Assembly: GCF_001469895.1 (NCBI RefSeq)
Contig: NZ_LOPY01000019.1
Location: 372,001-436,000 of the forward strand
Reading direction: 5' to 3'
DNA: 64,000 nt
Origin: Pseudoalteromonas sp. XI10
GTDB lineage: Bacteria; Pseudomonadota; Gammaproteobacteria; Enterobacterales; Alteromonadaceae
Shown here piece after piece: positions 36,192 through 43,943 of the stretch. Both the position numbers and the translations under genes were made by a program. Every line of letters begins with the position of its first letter. Position 1 is the first letter of the stretch. Below the pieces are notes generated by a model. That model was given only the letters and a program-made list of their open reading frames with translations. It ran no database searches and had not been told where the DNA came from.

Positions 36192-36664
36192 TCAAATACG
36201 CCTTAATTGCATTTCTTTTAATTACGAGCTCTGCTGCTATGGCAGAGCACCCTTCACCCCCACCCTTAGCTGCAAGTCAGCAGCAGTTGTCTAAACTATT
36301 GAATCAATACAAAGGGCAAGTCGTGTTACTCGATTTCTGGGCGTCTTGGTGCAGCCCTTGTCGACGCTCGTTTCCTTGGTTTATTGCCATGCAGAGCAAG
36401 TATCAACAGCAAGGGCTTAAAGTGATTGCTGTAAACATTGATGTTGAACGCAGTGATGCAGATGCATTTTTAGCTGAGTTTGCAGTGAACTTTAATATTA
36501 TTTACGACCCAGATGCTGTTATTGGCAGACAATACCAACTTAAAGGGATGCCGAGCAGCTTTTTAATCGATAAAGAAGGCGTAGTACGGTTCCAACACAC
36601 AGGGTTTGTAGCTGATAAATTAGACCTCTATGAAAGCCATATCAAGGAGTTAATTGCGAAATAG
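36188..36664 (+). CDS. TlpA-like periplasmic thioredoxin
   Basis: A 158-residue thioredoxin-fold protein with signal peptide (about 1-19, ending AAMAE). The redox site is WCSPC in DFWASWCSPCRRSFP (about 48-62), followed by the cis-proline region GMPSSFLID. It would reduce or exchange disulphides of exported proteins. Its start overlaps the stop of the spermidine-synthase-like gene by four bases. These three genes form one operon, and it may act on the cysteine-bearing catalytic partner. Confidence 0.87.
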   Translation: MIKYALIAFLLITSSAAMAEHPSPPPLAASQQQLSKLLNQYKGQVVLLDFWASWCSPCRRSFPWFIAMQSKYQQQGLKVIAVNIDVERSDADAFLAEFAVNFNIIYDPDAVIGRQYQLKGMPSSFLIDKEGVVRFQHTGFVADKLDLYESHIKELIAK

Positions 36665-36740
36665 TGTTATCTATCAGATAACTTTTGCAGTTGTTCGCTT
36701 TTATCGAACACAGCTATCTATTTTATTAATTGCACTAATA

Positions 36741-36788
36741 TTTACTTAGCATGCTAACTACATTAAAATAGTTAGCATGCTAAGTAAA
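36741..36788. promoter_or_regulatory. Large nested palindrome, probable MarR operator
   Basis: TTTACTTAGCATGCTAACTA (36741-36760) is repeated as an exact inverted copy at 36769-36788. Each arm itself contains the 12-bp palindrome TTAGCATGCTAA. Two dimer sites two to three helical turns apart, just before a marR gene, fit an autorepressor operator. The right arm ends 11 bases before the regulator's start codon. Confidence 0.82.
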
Positions 36789-36799
36789 TGGAGCGCATC

Positions 36800-37276
36800 A
36801 TGTCTTCCACTCCCCCTTTTCACGAAACTCTTGATTTAACATTATGCGGCAGTATGGGCCGTGTGCATCGTTTATGTCGCGATGCTGTCACTTTGGCGGT
36901 TGAGCCTTTGGGTCTTACTCAATCTCGCTGGACTGCGATGATGCACCTGTTTCATCTAAACCAAGGTTGCACACAACAAGAGTTGGCAAATAGCTTAGGC
37001 ATTGAAATGCCTTCACTAACTCGCACGATTAAGCAGCTTGAGCAACAAGAGATTATTGCTCGTAAAGCTGATGCTGAAGATAAACGCAGCAAACGTCTGT
37101 ACTTCACTGAGCAAGGTCTACAATTGTTAGACACATTGCAGGTGATTATTGCCGATGTGAAAGAGCATCTTTATGCCGACTTAACCACTGAGCAACTCGA
37201 TACCATGGCGCATGGTTTAATTCAGATGGAGCAAAACGCCCGTCAGTGTATCCGTCATTATTCAGGAGATAAGTAA
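36800..37276 (+). CDS. MarR-family regulator of the efflux operon
   Basis: A 158-residue winged-HTH regulator. The DNA-binding core is CTQQELANSLGIEMPSLTR and LEQQEIIARKADAEDKRSKR (wing). This is the SlyA/MarR type, which typically releases DNA on binding an aromatic or other small molecule. I choose ATG 36800 because GGAG lies seven bases upstream; an ATG at 36788 would be inside the operator. It heads the HlyD/FUSC operon, which follows after four bases. Confidence 0.9.
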   Translation: MSSTPPFHETLDLTLCGSMGRVHRLCRDAVTLAVEPLGLTQSRWTAMMHLFHLNQGCTQQELANSLGIEMPSLTRTIKQLEQQEIIARKADAEDKRSKRLYFTEQGLQLLDTLQVIIADVKEHLYADLTTEQLDTMAHGLIQMEQNARQCIRHYSGDK

Positions 37277-37280
37277 CGTT

Positions 37281-38342
37281 ATGACACCAGATCAAAAGTT
37301 TGCCCGTTACGTAAAAATCTCTTTAGCGGGCTTTATTGTTTTATTTTTATATTTTGTGATTGCTGACCTGTATATGCCAGTTACACCGCAGGCCCGTGTG
37401 TATCATCCGGTTGTGCAAGTGACCCCACAGGTAAGTGGTCGCGTAACCGACGTATTAGTGACCAATAATCAAGCCGTCGAAAAACAGCAAGCCTTGTTTA
37501 AGATTAACGATGAGCCTTTTGAGCTTGCCGTGCAACAAGCTGAACTTGCATATGATGATGCAAAACTACAAAACCAACGTTTAGATAGTAGTGTGAAAGC
37601 AATAGAAGCACAGTTAGCGGCTGCTCAAGCTAAGCTACATGAGCAAACGTTGCTGTTTGAACGCGGTGAGTCGCTATTGAAAAAGCGTTCTATTTCAGAG
37701 CAAGAGTACGAAACAATCAATGCGAACTATCAATCAAGCAAAGCCAATGTGGCTGCAATTGAAGCCCAGCTTAGCGAGGCTAAATTAGCGCGCGGTAAAA
37801 TAGGGGATGACAATTTAGCGCTTCGTCATGCTCAAAACCAGCTTGAACAAGCGAAACTAAACCTGTCGTACACCACAGTGACAGCCGATACCGACGGTAA
37901 AACAGCAAACTTACAGGTAACACCAGGTACCTATGCTAATAAGGGCCAACCGTTAATGGCTATAGTTGCTAATAAAGCTGATTTAGTGGCTGATTTTCGT
38001 GAAAAGTCTTTAGTTCATGTGCAAGTTGGTAGCACTGCAAAAGTCAGCTTTGATGCGCTACCAGGCAAAGTGTTTACAGGCAAAATTGTTAGTTTTGAAG
38101 CGGGTGTGAGTGATGGCCAGCTTAATGCTAACGGTTTACTCAGTGCCACTGAAAGCAGCAACCGTTGGGTACGAGATGCACAGCGTCAACGTATCCATAT
38201 TCAGCTAGATGAACACCAGATGCTGGCAAAATTTCCAAGTGGTGCGCGTGCAACTGTGCAACTTCTGCCTGACTCTAGCATTGGCAGTTGGTTTGCAAGC
38301 ATGCAAATTCGCTTCATTAGTGTTCTGCACTTTATTTACTAA
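37281..38342 (+). CDS. HlyD/EmrA-type membrane fusion protein
   Basis: A 353-residue periplasmic adaptor for an efflux pump. There is one N-terminal membrane helix (about 12-32). A lipoyl half-motif VTPQVSGRVTDVLVTNNQAV (about 47-66) is followed by a helical hairpin (about 85-190), the second half-motif and beta-barrel regions (GTYANKGQPLMAIV, FREKSLVHVQVG). It is like E. coli AaeA/YibH. The start is ATG 37281, four bases after marR, with AGGAG upstream. Its partner is the membrane protein that follows. Confidence 0.9.
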   Translation: MTPDQKFARYVKISLAGFIVLFLYFVIADLYMPVTPQARVYHPVVQVTPQVSGRVTDVLVTNNQAVEKQQALFKINDEPFELAVQQAELAYDDAKLQNQRLDSSVKAIEAQLAAAQAKLHEQTLLFERGESLLKKRSISEQEYETINANYQSSKANVAAIEAQLSEAKLARGKIGDDNLALRHAQNQLEQAKLNLSYTTVTADTDGKTANLQVTPGTYANKGQPLMAIVANKADLVADFREKSLVHVQVGSTAKVSFDALPGKVFTGKIVSFEAGVSDGQLNANGLLSATESSNRWVRDAQRQRIHIQLDEHQMLAKFPSGARATVQLLPDSSIGSWFASMQIRFISVLHFIY

Positions 38343-38355
38343 GGCTGGGTGAGTT

Positions 38356-39390
38356 ATGTCAGTATTGCAACTCGATGGTAATGGCTTACGCCAAGCGCTA
38401 CGCATTGCTACGGGCTCAGCATTAGGGTTTTCACTGGCAAAATTGATGAACTGGCCGAATGGCATCTTTTTCACAGTTTACCCTATGCTACTGCTCGGTT
38501 TAGTGCCTGTGCTTAACATGCATATTATTCGTCAGTTTTACGCAGGCGCGGTGTTCAGTGCGCTATTCGTATTGGTTGTACAAGGATTGTTTGCACACTT
38601 GCCTGTTGTAATGACAATGATGAGCTTTATAGCCTTTGCCTTTTTGTTCTATCAAATGAGCCGTGGTGCTAACTTTTTATTTGGCGCCACAACAGTGGTG
38701 AGCTTGTCGATTCAATTGCATTTTTCGACTTACACCGGCGGTGGTGTCAGTATTTATCCGCTGATCATTAGTAACGCTGTTGCAGTCGTCGTTACTGTAC
38801 TGTTTTCGATGCTAATGCATGGTTTATTCCCTGATGTTGCACCGCGCCAAGGTCGGGTAATGCCAGAGAAAGCAAAAGAAAGTGTGCGCCATGAAGTATT
38901 ACTTTGTTCAACCGTAGCGACCTTATCATTTGTTGTATTTCAGGTATTTGATTTACAAGATTCTATCTCTGCTCAAGCGGCCTCGGTACTGATATTGTTT
39001 TCGTTGTGCTGGAAAGCGGCGGGTATGGCTGCATGGCAACGCGCGATAGGCACCTTAATCGGTTGTAACTTAGCGTTAGTGGCACAGTTATTTTTGTATA
39101 ACCATACAGATATTTTGATATTTCCTGCGTTAATTCTGTGGATTTTGACCTTTATCTTTAGTCGTTATCACATAATTGGTGGCGGTATTCCGGGTGTTGG
39201 CTTTGGTATTATCACGACATTTGGTATTTTGTTTGGCCAGTCATTAGGGCCGGGGCAAGATCTGGTTTACAGCGCGCTGTATCGTTTTTCGTCGGTGTCT
39301 GTGGCCATACTATTGAGCTTATGTGCGGTGTACATAATGCATCACATCTTAAATAGCTTTGAAATGACAAGGCATCACACGTTTGATTAA
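38356..39390 (+). CDS. FUSC/DUF2955-family inner-membrane transporter
   Basis: A 344-residue membrane protein with about ten helices in two sets (about 15-145 and 185-330), with a cytoplasmic loop between. This is the fusaric-acid-resistance (FUSC)/DUF2955 type that pairs with an HlyD adaptor to export aromatic acids. The substrate is not known. Operon order marR-hlyD-FUSC with short gaps supports an inducible detoxification pump. A strong terminator follows the stop codon. Confidence 0.85.
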   Translation: MSVLQLDGNGLRQALRIATGSALGFSLAKLMNWPNGIFFTVYPMLLLGLVPVLNMHIIRQFYAGAVFSALFVLVVQGLFAHLPVVMTMMSFIAFAFLFYQMSRGANFLFGATTVVSLSIQLHFSTYTGGGVSIYPLIISNAVAVVVTVLFSMLMHGLFPDVAPRQGRVMPEKAKESVRHEVLLCSTVATLSFVVFQVFDLQDSISAQAASVLILFSLCWKAAGMAAWQRAIGTLIGCNLALVAQLFLYNHTDILIFPALILWILTFIFSRYHIIGGGIPGVGFGIITTFGILFGQSLGPGQDLVYSALYRFSSVSVAILLSLCAVYIMHHILNSFEMTRHHTFD

Positions 39391-39395
39391 AGATT

Positions 39396-39425
39396 AAAAA
39401 GGGAGTTAATCAGAACTCCCTTTTT
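39396..39425. terminator. Bidirectional intrinsic terminator
   Basis: AAAAAGGGAGTT (39396-39407) pairs with AACTCCCTTTTT (39414-39425) between convergent genes; it overlaps the last codons of the chitin-binding-type gene. Confidence 0.9.
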
Positions 39426-39726
39426 TATTGTTATTTGGTTCGAAAATTGTAGGTAGAGACTTAAGTAAATCGTCTTGTTTTCTTACAACACTCTGTACAC
39501 AGGTTTTTGAGGCGACATCTGCAACCCAAGCGCCCCATTGTGAACTGCCAGGCTCTTCTCCTGGGGTTGCCCACCATCTGGCTTTATAAAGAATTTCGTT
39601 ATAACAGGTTTCACTACCTTGCGGATACGCGCTTCCGGCTTGCCATGAATCTACAGCAAAACTCGACATAGGCAAAGCTGACAGCGTTATCATTGCAGCG
39701 GCAACAATGCGTGATTTCTGGCCCAT
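39406..39726 (-). CDS. Small secreted protein with a chitin-binding-type (CBM5/12) domain
   Basis: A 106-residue exported protein: signal peptide (about 1-24, ending SSFAV) and then one carbohydrate-binding module. The pattern is W-x-GSAYPQG, Y-x-ARWWATPGEEPG and WGAWV, the aromatic spacing of chitin-binding type 3 modules. Two cysteines (CYN and KTC) could form a disulphide. There is no catalytic domain, so it may be a stand-alone binding protein or adhesion factor. The C-terminal 30 residues are charged and unstructured. ATG 39726; GGAG lies just upstream. Confidence 0.75.
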   Translation of the reverse strand: MGQKSRIVAAAMITLSALPMSSFAVDSWQAGSAYPQGSETCYNEILYKARWWATPGEEPGSSQWGAWVADVASKTCVQSVVRKQDDLLKSLPTIFEPNNNKKGSSD

Positions 39727-39861
39727 ACCCGGCTCCTTAATTAGCAGTGAAATTGTATTACTATTATAGACGCGGCAGGATTAACCATCAATTAACTTTG
39801 TTAACAAGTTACACTTCTTTACAGTTCTGCTTATTTTTGACACGATCTTCTGATGTGAAAG

Positions 39862-40275
39862 TTAGAATTTTACATTTTTTCTTAATGCTTTTGTTTGTCC
39901 TCTTTTTGTTTTAGAGTCCATGCGCTTTCTCTGAGAACTTTTACTTGGTTTTGTTGCTCTTCGTTTCTTTTGTATTTGTGTTGCATTAATGATTAATTCT
40001 TTCAAACGATTAAGCGCATCTTCTTTGTTCATTTCTTGCGTGCGATGACTTTGCGACTTTATGACAATAACGCCCTCTTTGGTAATTCGAGAATCATTTA
40101 AATTAAGTAAACGTTGTTTGTAAAAGTCAGGTAACTTTGAGCGATTAATATCAAAACGAAGATGAATAGCTGTAGCTACTTTATTGACGTTCTGCCCGCC
40201 TGCGCCTTGCGAGCGGATCGCACTAAAGTCGAGTTCCCATTCATCAATTGTGACGGTATTAGAAATAATTAACAT
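39862..40275 (-). CDS. arfB: Alternative ribosome-rescue factor ArfB
   Basis: A 137-residue peptidyl-tRNA hydrolase that frees ribosomes stalled on mRNA without a stop codon. The GGQ motif lies in IRSQGAGGQNVNKV (about 19-32), as in class I release factors. A basic C-terminal tail (KKRRATKPSKSSQRKRMD and beyond, about 103-137) enters the mRNA channel in this family. The length fits E. coli ArfB/YaeJ (140). Confidence 0.95.
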   Translation of the reverse strand: MLIISNTVTIDEWELDFSAIRSQGAGGQNVNKVATAIHLRFDINRSKLPDFYKQRLLNLNDSRITKEGVIVIKSQSHRTQEMNKEDALNRLKELIINATQIQKKRRATKPSKSSQRKRMDSKTKRGQTKALRKNVKF

Positions 40276-40387
40276 CAGGTTCAGTTAGCTATGGTAAAAA
40301 AGGCATTGTAACATTTGTAATTGGCTAAACATAATAGCTCGACTATTTGCGCCAGTTGCTAACCATTTTGAAAGAAAGGAGATCACG

Positions 40388-40945
40388 ATGAAAGCACTAC
40401 TTATTTCTATGAGCCTACTTGCGATGAGTTTTTCTAGCTTCGCAGAAGATATTTCTGAAAATCAGTTACAGCGTTACATTAAAGCCCTTCCTGCAGTCGT
40501 TAATTGGTCACAAAGCCAATCTGAGTTAGATACTGTAAACCTTGGTGGTATGCTAGGTAGTTCTGATGGTGTTGACAGTTCGTCAGTTATGGATGCGCTG
40601 GGTCACATCAAAGAGCATGAGCTTTATACTGAGTTCGAAGCCCTTACCAAACAATATGGTTTCACGCCAGAGCAGTTAGTTACTGTTGGCTCAGAGGTAT
40701 CAATGGCGTATTTAGAAAACCTTAAAGCGGGTATGTCAGAAGAGAACAAGCAACGTGTAAACCAAGCAATGAGTGGTTTACAAAGCCTTACGGCATCATC
40801 ATCTGATGCGGGTACTCGTTCAATGGCAGGTGCTTTAGAAGGTGTTAAAGCAAGTACTGCAACAGCAGATGTTAGCGAAAGTAACGTCAACTTAGTTAAG
40901 CAGTATATGCCGCAGTTAAAAGAACTGTTCGCAATGTTGCAGTAA
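40388..40945 (+). CDS. Exported protein of unknown function
   Basis: A 185-residue secreted protein with signal peptide (about 1-19, ending SSFAE). It is mostly helical, rich in Ser, Glu and Leu, with no cysteine and no motif that I recognise. GAAAGGAG precedes the ATG. A terminator lies directly downstream, so it is a single-gene unit. The composition suggests a soluble periplasmic protein. Confidence 0.7.
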   Translation: MKALLISMSLLAMSFSSFAEDISENQLQRYIKALPAVVNWSQSQSELDTVNLGGMLGSSDGVDSSSVMDALGHIKEHELYTEFEALTKQYGFTPEQLVTVGSEVSMAYLENLKAGMSEENKQRVNQAMSGLQSLTASSSDAGTRSMAGALEGVKASTATADVSESNVNLVKQYMPQLKELFAMLQ

Positions 40946-40963
40946 CAGCACTATCAAATAAAG

Positions 40964-40985
40964 AAAGCGGCGAGTGAGCCGCTTT
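40964..40985. terminator. Bidirectional intrinsic terminator
   Basis: AAAGCGGC (40964-40971) pairs with GCCGCTTT (40978-40985), followed by T on the plus strand, between convergent genes. Confidence 0.85.
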
Positions 40986-40993
40986 TTTTATGC

Positions 40994-41728
40994 TTACTTG
41001 AATACCATAGCGTTTTTTAGATGCTGCTTTTGTTCTGCAGTTGGTAAAAATCCAGTTTGTACAAATTCATTAAGGCTTGGGTGACGTTCAAAGTACAAAA
41101 TATCTAGGGCAAAACGATTCATACCGTACAAGCCCCGATGAATCATATTTGCCGAAAATATGAGTAAGTCACCTTTTTTGAGTGCTACACTTTTTCCACG
41201 AGTTAGTGAGTCACTATTTCGAGCGCCCTGCTGTTCTAATCTAACTATTAACTCTTCATCTGAATCCCAGTTTTTATGACTACCCGGTATTAGTTCTATT
41301 CCCGGTTCATCTTCAAAAGCAACGCGGCAATGTAACACTTCAGGGCCGCTAAGAGCGGCCTTTTGCGCATCAAGCTCTAAGTGATACTGCATATCGCGAT
41401 GCCAATAATTTGCTTGTTTAGGGTTGTAAGGATTAAAAAATAATTGAGTATTCATAAACTGGGGATCAGAAACAATACCCTTAACCTGTTTCAATAGTGT
41501 GTTGGCGCTTACAAACTCAAAAAGAGTAAACTTTTCCTCAACACTTAAACATGCAGCGCCAGTCAAACCTGAGCTATTAATACCTCTAGATTGGTAAAAA
41601 GATTTGTTTTCTTGCAACCAGTGTTGATGAAATTTATCGAGAATTGGCCTTACCTTGCTAAGCTCACTCTCTGTGTAAAGGCCCTTTACATGGTAGTAGC
41701 CGTTTTCAGCAAAAAAGTTATTTTCCAT
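40994..41728 (-). CDS. Phytanoyl-CoA dioxygenase (PhyH) family oxygenase
   Basis: A 244-residue Fe(II)/2-oxoglutarate-dependent oxygenase. The metal ligands are the HxD in YWHRDMQYH (about 113-115) and the distal histidine in ANMIHRGLY, with the 2-oxoglutarate arginine not far beyond. The substrate is unknown. It lies four bases from the UDG-family gene upstream and is the last of four minus-strand genes that probably share a transcript. Confidence 0.83.
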   Translation of the reverse strand: MENNFFAENGYYHVKGLYTESELSKVRPILDKFHQHWLQENKSFYQSRGINSSGLTGAACLSVEEKFTLFEFVSANTLLKQVKGIVSDPQFMNTQLFFNPYNPKQANYWHRDMQYHLELDAQKAALSGPEVLHCRVAFEDEPGIELIPGSHKNWDSDEELIVRLEQQGARNSDSLTRGKSVALKKGDLLIFSANMIHRGLYGMNRFALDILYFERHPSLNEFVQTGFLPTAEQKQHLKNAMVFK

Positions 41729-41731
41729 TTT

Positions 41732-42313
41732 TTACCTTGCTAAAGTTGCACGTATTTTACTACTAAGCTCAGGCAATACTTGTTGCTCAAACCACGGATT
41801 TTTCTTTAGCCAGATATTATTGCGAGGGCTTGGGTGAGGAAGTGGCAAGTAATTTGGCCAATATTCACGCCACGATTTTACTAACTCAGTTAAGGGTAGC
41901 TGCTTAGTGTGGGGTAAATGATATGCCTGCGCGTACTTACCTAAGATAATGGTGAGCTCAATATTATTTAGTTGCGCTAAGAGTTTTTCACGCCATGCAA
42001 TCGCGCACTCTTTTCTTGGCGGTAAATCACCTGATTTTCCTTTGCCCGGGTAACAAAAGCCCATCGGCAAGATAGCAAAATTGCGCTCATCGTAAAACTC
42101 ATCACTCGTTACACCAAGCCAAGAACGAAGCCTTTGCCCGCTTGCATCATTAAAAGGTTTGCCACTTTCATGTACTTTAATTCCCGGTGCTTGACCAGCA
42201 ATTAAAATGCGAGCCTGTGGATTAAACTGAATAACGGGCCGCGCTCCTAGTGGCAAATGAGGCTCGCAGATCACGCATTTACTAACTTGTTCTAATAATG
42301 ATTGAGTACTCAT
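41732..42313 (-). CDS. Uracil-DNA glycosylase superfamily protein
   Basis: A 193-residue protein of the UDG fold. It has the active-site-like GQAPGIKVHESGKPFNDASG (about 38-57) and the closing LPHPSPRNN (about 156-164), plus four N-terminal cysteine-region residues (CVIC). This branch (often annotated as uracil-DNA glycosylase family) may not act on uracil; some relatives lack activity. A Rep iteron (42315-42333) abuts its start codon in the leader, so initiator binding could affect it. Confidence 0.82.
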   Translation of the reverse strand: MSTQSLLEQVSKCVICEPHLPLGARPVIQFNPQARILIAGQAPGIKVHESGKPFNDASGQRLRSWLGVTSDEFYDERNFAILPMGFCYPGKGKSGDLPPRKECAIAWREKLLAQLNNIELTIILGKYAQAYHLPHTKQLPLTELVKSWREYWPNYLPLPHPSPRNNIWLKKNPWFEQQVLPELSSKIRATLAR

Positions 42314-42314
42314 G

Positions 42315-42333
42315 AGTTAGTAAAAATATGATC
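42315..42333 (+). repeat. Dispersed Rep iteron in the UDG-family leader
   Basis: AGTTAGTAAAAATATGATC matches the consensus. It fills the 19 bases between the VOC and UDG-family genes. Confidence 0.65.
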
Positions 42334-42695
42334 TATGCTTGCTTTGACCAAACTGCTAACTCATTACCACTTGGCTCTGTGAAGTGAAAACGACAGCCTC
42401 CAGGAAAATCAAACAAGGGCTTAATAATTGTGCCGCCGTGATTTTCTACCTGTGCTTGAGTTTCTTTAATATTATTTGAATAAAGCACCAGTAGCGCGCC
42501 GCCATTATTGGTTAAGCTAGTTAATGGGGCTTGATAAAAACCGCCATCAAGGCCCGCTGATTCAGCGCTAAAAGCCGTGTATTCAGGGCCATAGTCGGTA
42601 AATTGCCATTTAAAAACTTGATGAAAAAATGCCTTTGTTGTTGCTAAATCTTTAGCAGCAAATTCAACATAATTTAAGCTATGGTGGTTCGACAT
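42333..42695 (-). CDS. VOC-family (glyoxalase-fold) protein
   Basis: A 120-residue vicinal-oxygen-chelate protein, two beta-alpha-beta-beta-beta units: NYVEFAAKDLATTKAFFHQVF at the start and FHFTEPSGNELAVWS at the end. A metal-ligand glutamate is likely in NELAVW. Function cannot be given from sequence. It lies between the racemase and UDG-family genes with gaps of 9 and 19 bases. Confidence 0.83.
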   Translation of the reverse strand: MSNHHSLNYVEFAAKDLATTKAFFHQVFKWQFTDYGPEYTAFSAESAGLDGGFYQAPLTSLTNNGGALLVLYSNNIKETQAQVENHGGTIIKPLFDFPGGCRFHFTEPSGNELAVWSKQA

Positions 42696-42704
42696 GGTGT
42701 GCTC

Positions 42705-43397
42705 CTAATTTAAACTATTCTCAAGCGCCATAGCGCAATGAAGTGCTGTACTATCAAGTAATGGAATAGACGTATCTGATTGTTGAACTAACAAGGCTAT
42801 TTCGGTGCAACCAAGAATAATGGCTTCTGCACCTTGCTGAGTTAGATCATCAATAATGGTTAAATACTCAGCTTTAGATTCTGGGCTGATGATGCCTTTA
42901 CATAGTTCATCATAAATCACACGATGCACTGTTTCACGCTCCTGTGCATCAGGAATTAGCACGTCTATGGCGAATTTATCAGCTAGGCGTTGCTTGTAAA
43001 AGTCTTGTTCCATAGTGAACTGGGTACCCAACAAAGCCACTTTTTTAAAGTTATGCTGGATCAGGTTTTCACCAACTGCATCTGCAATGTGTAACAAAGG
43101 AATTGCAACCGCAGCTTGTACTTGCTCAGCGAGTTTATGCATGGTGTTGGTACAAATTAATAGATAATCCGCGCCCGCTGCTTCAACTTGCTTAGCAGCT
43201 TTAATGAGTATCTCGGCCATCTGTGGCCAATCCTGTTGCTGTTGAAGCACAGCTATTTCGGCAAAATCGAGGCTAACGAGTACTATCTTGGCACTATGCA
43301 GCCCCCCTAGTTTGTTTTTAATGCCTTGATTTAAAAGCTGGTAGTAACTTTGCGTTGACTCCCAACTCATGCCACCGATTAAGCCTGTTGTTTTCAT
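42705..43397 (-). CDS. Aspartate/glutamate racemase family protein (YgeA-like)
   Basis: A 230-residue cofactor-independent amino-acid racemase. The two catalytic cysteines are in ICTNTMHK (about 81-88) and LGCTEIALL (about 195-203), and the start is IGGMSWESTQSYY, the usual start for the YgeA branch, which has broad specificity. It is the first gene of the minus-strand group ending with the PhyH gene. A near-match to the Rep iteron lies inside (43059-43077). Confidence 0.9.
   Translation of the reverse strand: MKTTGLIGGMSWESTQSYYQLLNQGIKNKLGGLHSAKIVLVSLDFAEIAVLQQQQDWPQMAEILIKAAKQVEAAGADYLLICTNTMHKLAEQVQAAVAIPLLHIADAVGENLIQHNFKKVALLGTQFTMEQDFYKQRLADKFAIDVLIPDAQERETVHRVIYDELCKGIISPESKAEYLTIIDDLTQQGAEAIILGCTEIALLVQQSDTSIPLLDSTALHCAMALENSLN
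43059..43077 (-). repeat. Degenerate Rep iteron in the racemase gene
   Basis: GATCAGGTTTTCACCAACT (plus strand) differs from the par-side copy GATCAGTTTTTTACCAACT at two positions. It is a weaker member of the 42-46 kb group. Confidence 0.4.
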
Positions 43398-43455
43398 TTC
43401 AGCTCCCTTTTTATTTACTTAACACCATATGATATTGCACAGAACAAAGCTAGCA

Positions 43456-43474
43456 GATCATTATTTTACTAACA
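43456..43474 (-). repeat. Dispersed Rep iteron upstream of the iron operon
   Basis: GATCATTATTTTACTAACA (plus strand); its reverse complement differs from the par-side copy at 16912 by one base. It is in the divergent gap between the racemase and DUF3649 genes. Confidence 0.65.
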
Positions 43475-43516
43475 CTTTGACTTAGTTGATTGTGTTTCAT
43501 TATTTAATACGTGTAT

Positions 43517-43559
43517 GCAAATGATAACTACTATCTTTTCTGTTTGTCGGCGATATAAT
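43517..43559 (+). promoter_or_regulatory. Fur box and -10 of the iron-uptake operon
   Basis: GCAAATGATAACTACTATC (43517-43535) matches 14 of 19 bases of the classical Fur box. A consensus -10, TATAAT, follows at 43554-43559, so the Fur site covers the -35 region. Iron repression of the PepSY operon is therefore likely. Confidence 0.72.
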
Positions 43560-43598
43560 ACGGGGTTTTCTTCTCGTGTTATTTTTTAAGGGATTATC

Positions 43599-43943
43599 AT
43601 GCATTCTCAATCATTAGATGCAGTGACTACCAATCGCCCTAAAAATACAGCTAAAAAGCGCTCTGTGAGCCTATCTTATCGTGTTGCTGTGTTTATGCGT
43701 TTTGTTGCAGCCATCATTGGTGGTTACGCCTTTACCAGTGTGCTTATTTCATTACTAGCTGTGTTATTACCACTTAATAAACTCGACAGCGTGCTGTTAA
43801 CCACGACTCTATCGGTATTTTTTTACTGTTGTGTGTTTATTTGGGTGTTTGCCGTTAAGTCTTTAAAGATTGTTTGGATCACTATTTTACTAACTTCTGG
43901 TGGGCAATTACTGGCCCTTTCATTGATTAAGGGATGGTTATGA
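43599..43943 (+). CDS. DUF3649 iron-uptake-associated membrane protein
   Basis: A 114-residue protein with three hydrophobic segments (about 30-58, 64-86 and 90-112) after a basic N-terminus. The sequence GYAFTSVLISLLAVLLP and FYCCVFIWVFAVKS fit DUF3649, which occurs before PepSY and DUF3325 genes in siderophore-uptake loci. The same order is present here. A Fur box lies upstream. Its stop overlaps the next start (ATGA). Confidence 0.8.
   Translation: MHSQSLDAVTTNRPKNTAKKRSVSLSYRVAVFMRFVAAIIGGYAFTSVLISLLAVLLPLNKLDSVLLTTTLSVFFYCCVFIWVFAVKSLKIVWITILLTSGGQLLALSLIKGWL
43877..43895 (-). repeat. Dispersed Rep iteron in the DUF3649 gene
   Basis: GATCACTATTTTACTAACT (plus strand); its reverse complement AGTTAGTAAAATAGTGATC equals the par-side copy at 16912 except for the first base. 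Confidence 0.65.

Noticed and set aside
41868..41886. Possible further Rep iteron in the UDG-family gene
   Set aside because: It keeps TTTTACTAACT but lacks GATC at the other end, so I did not count it.
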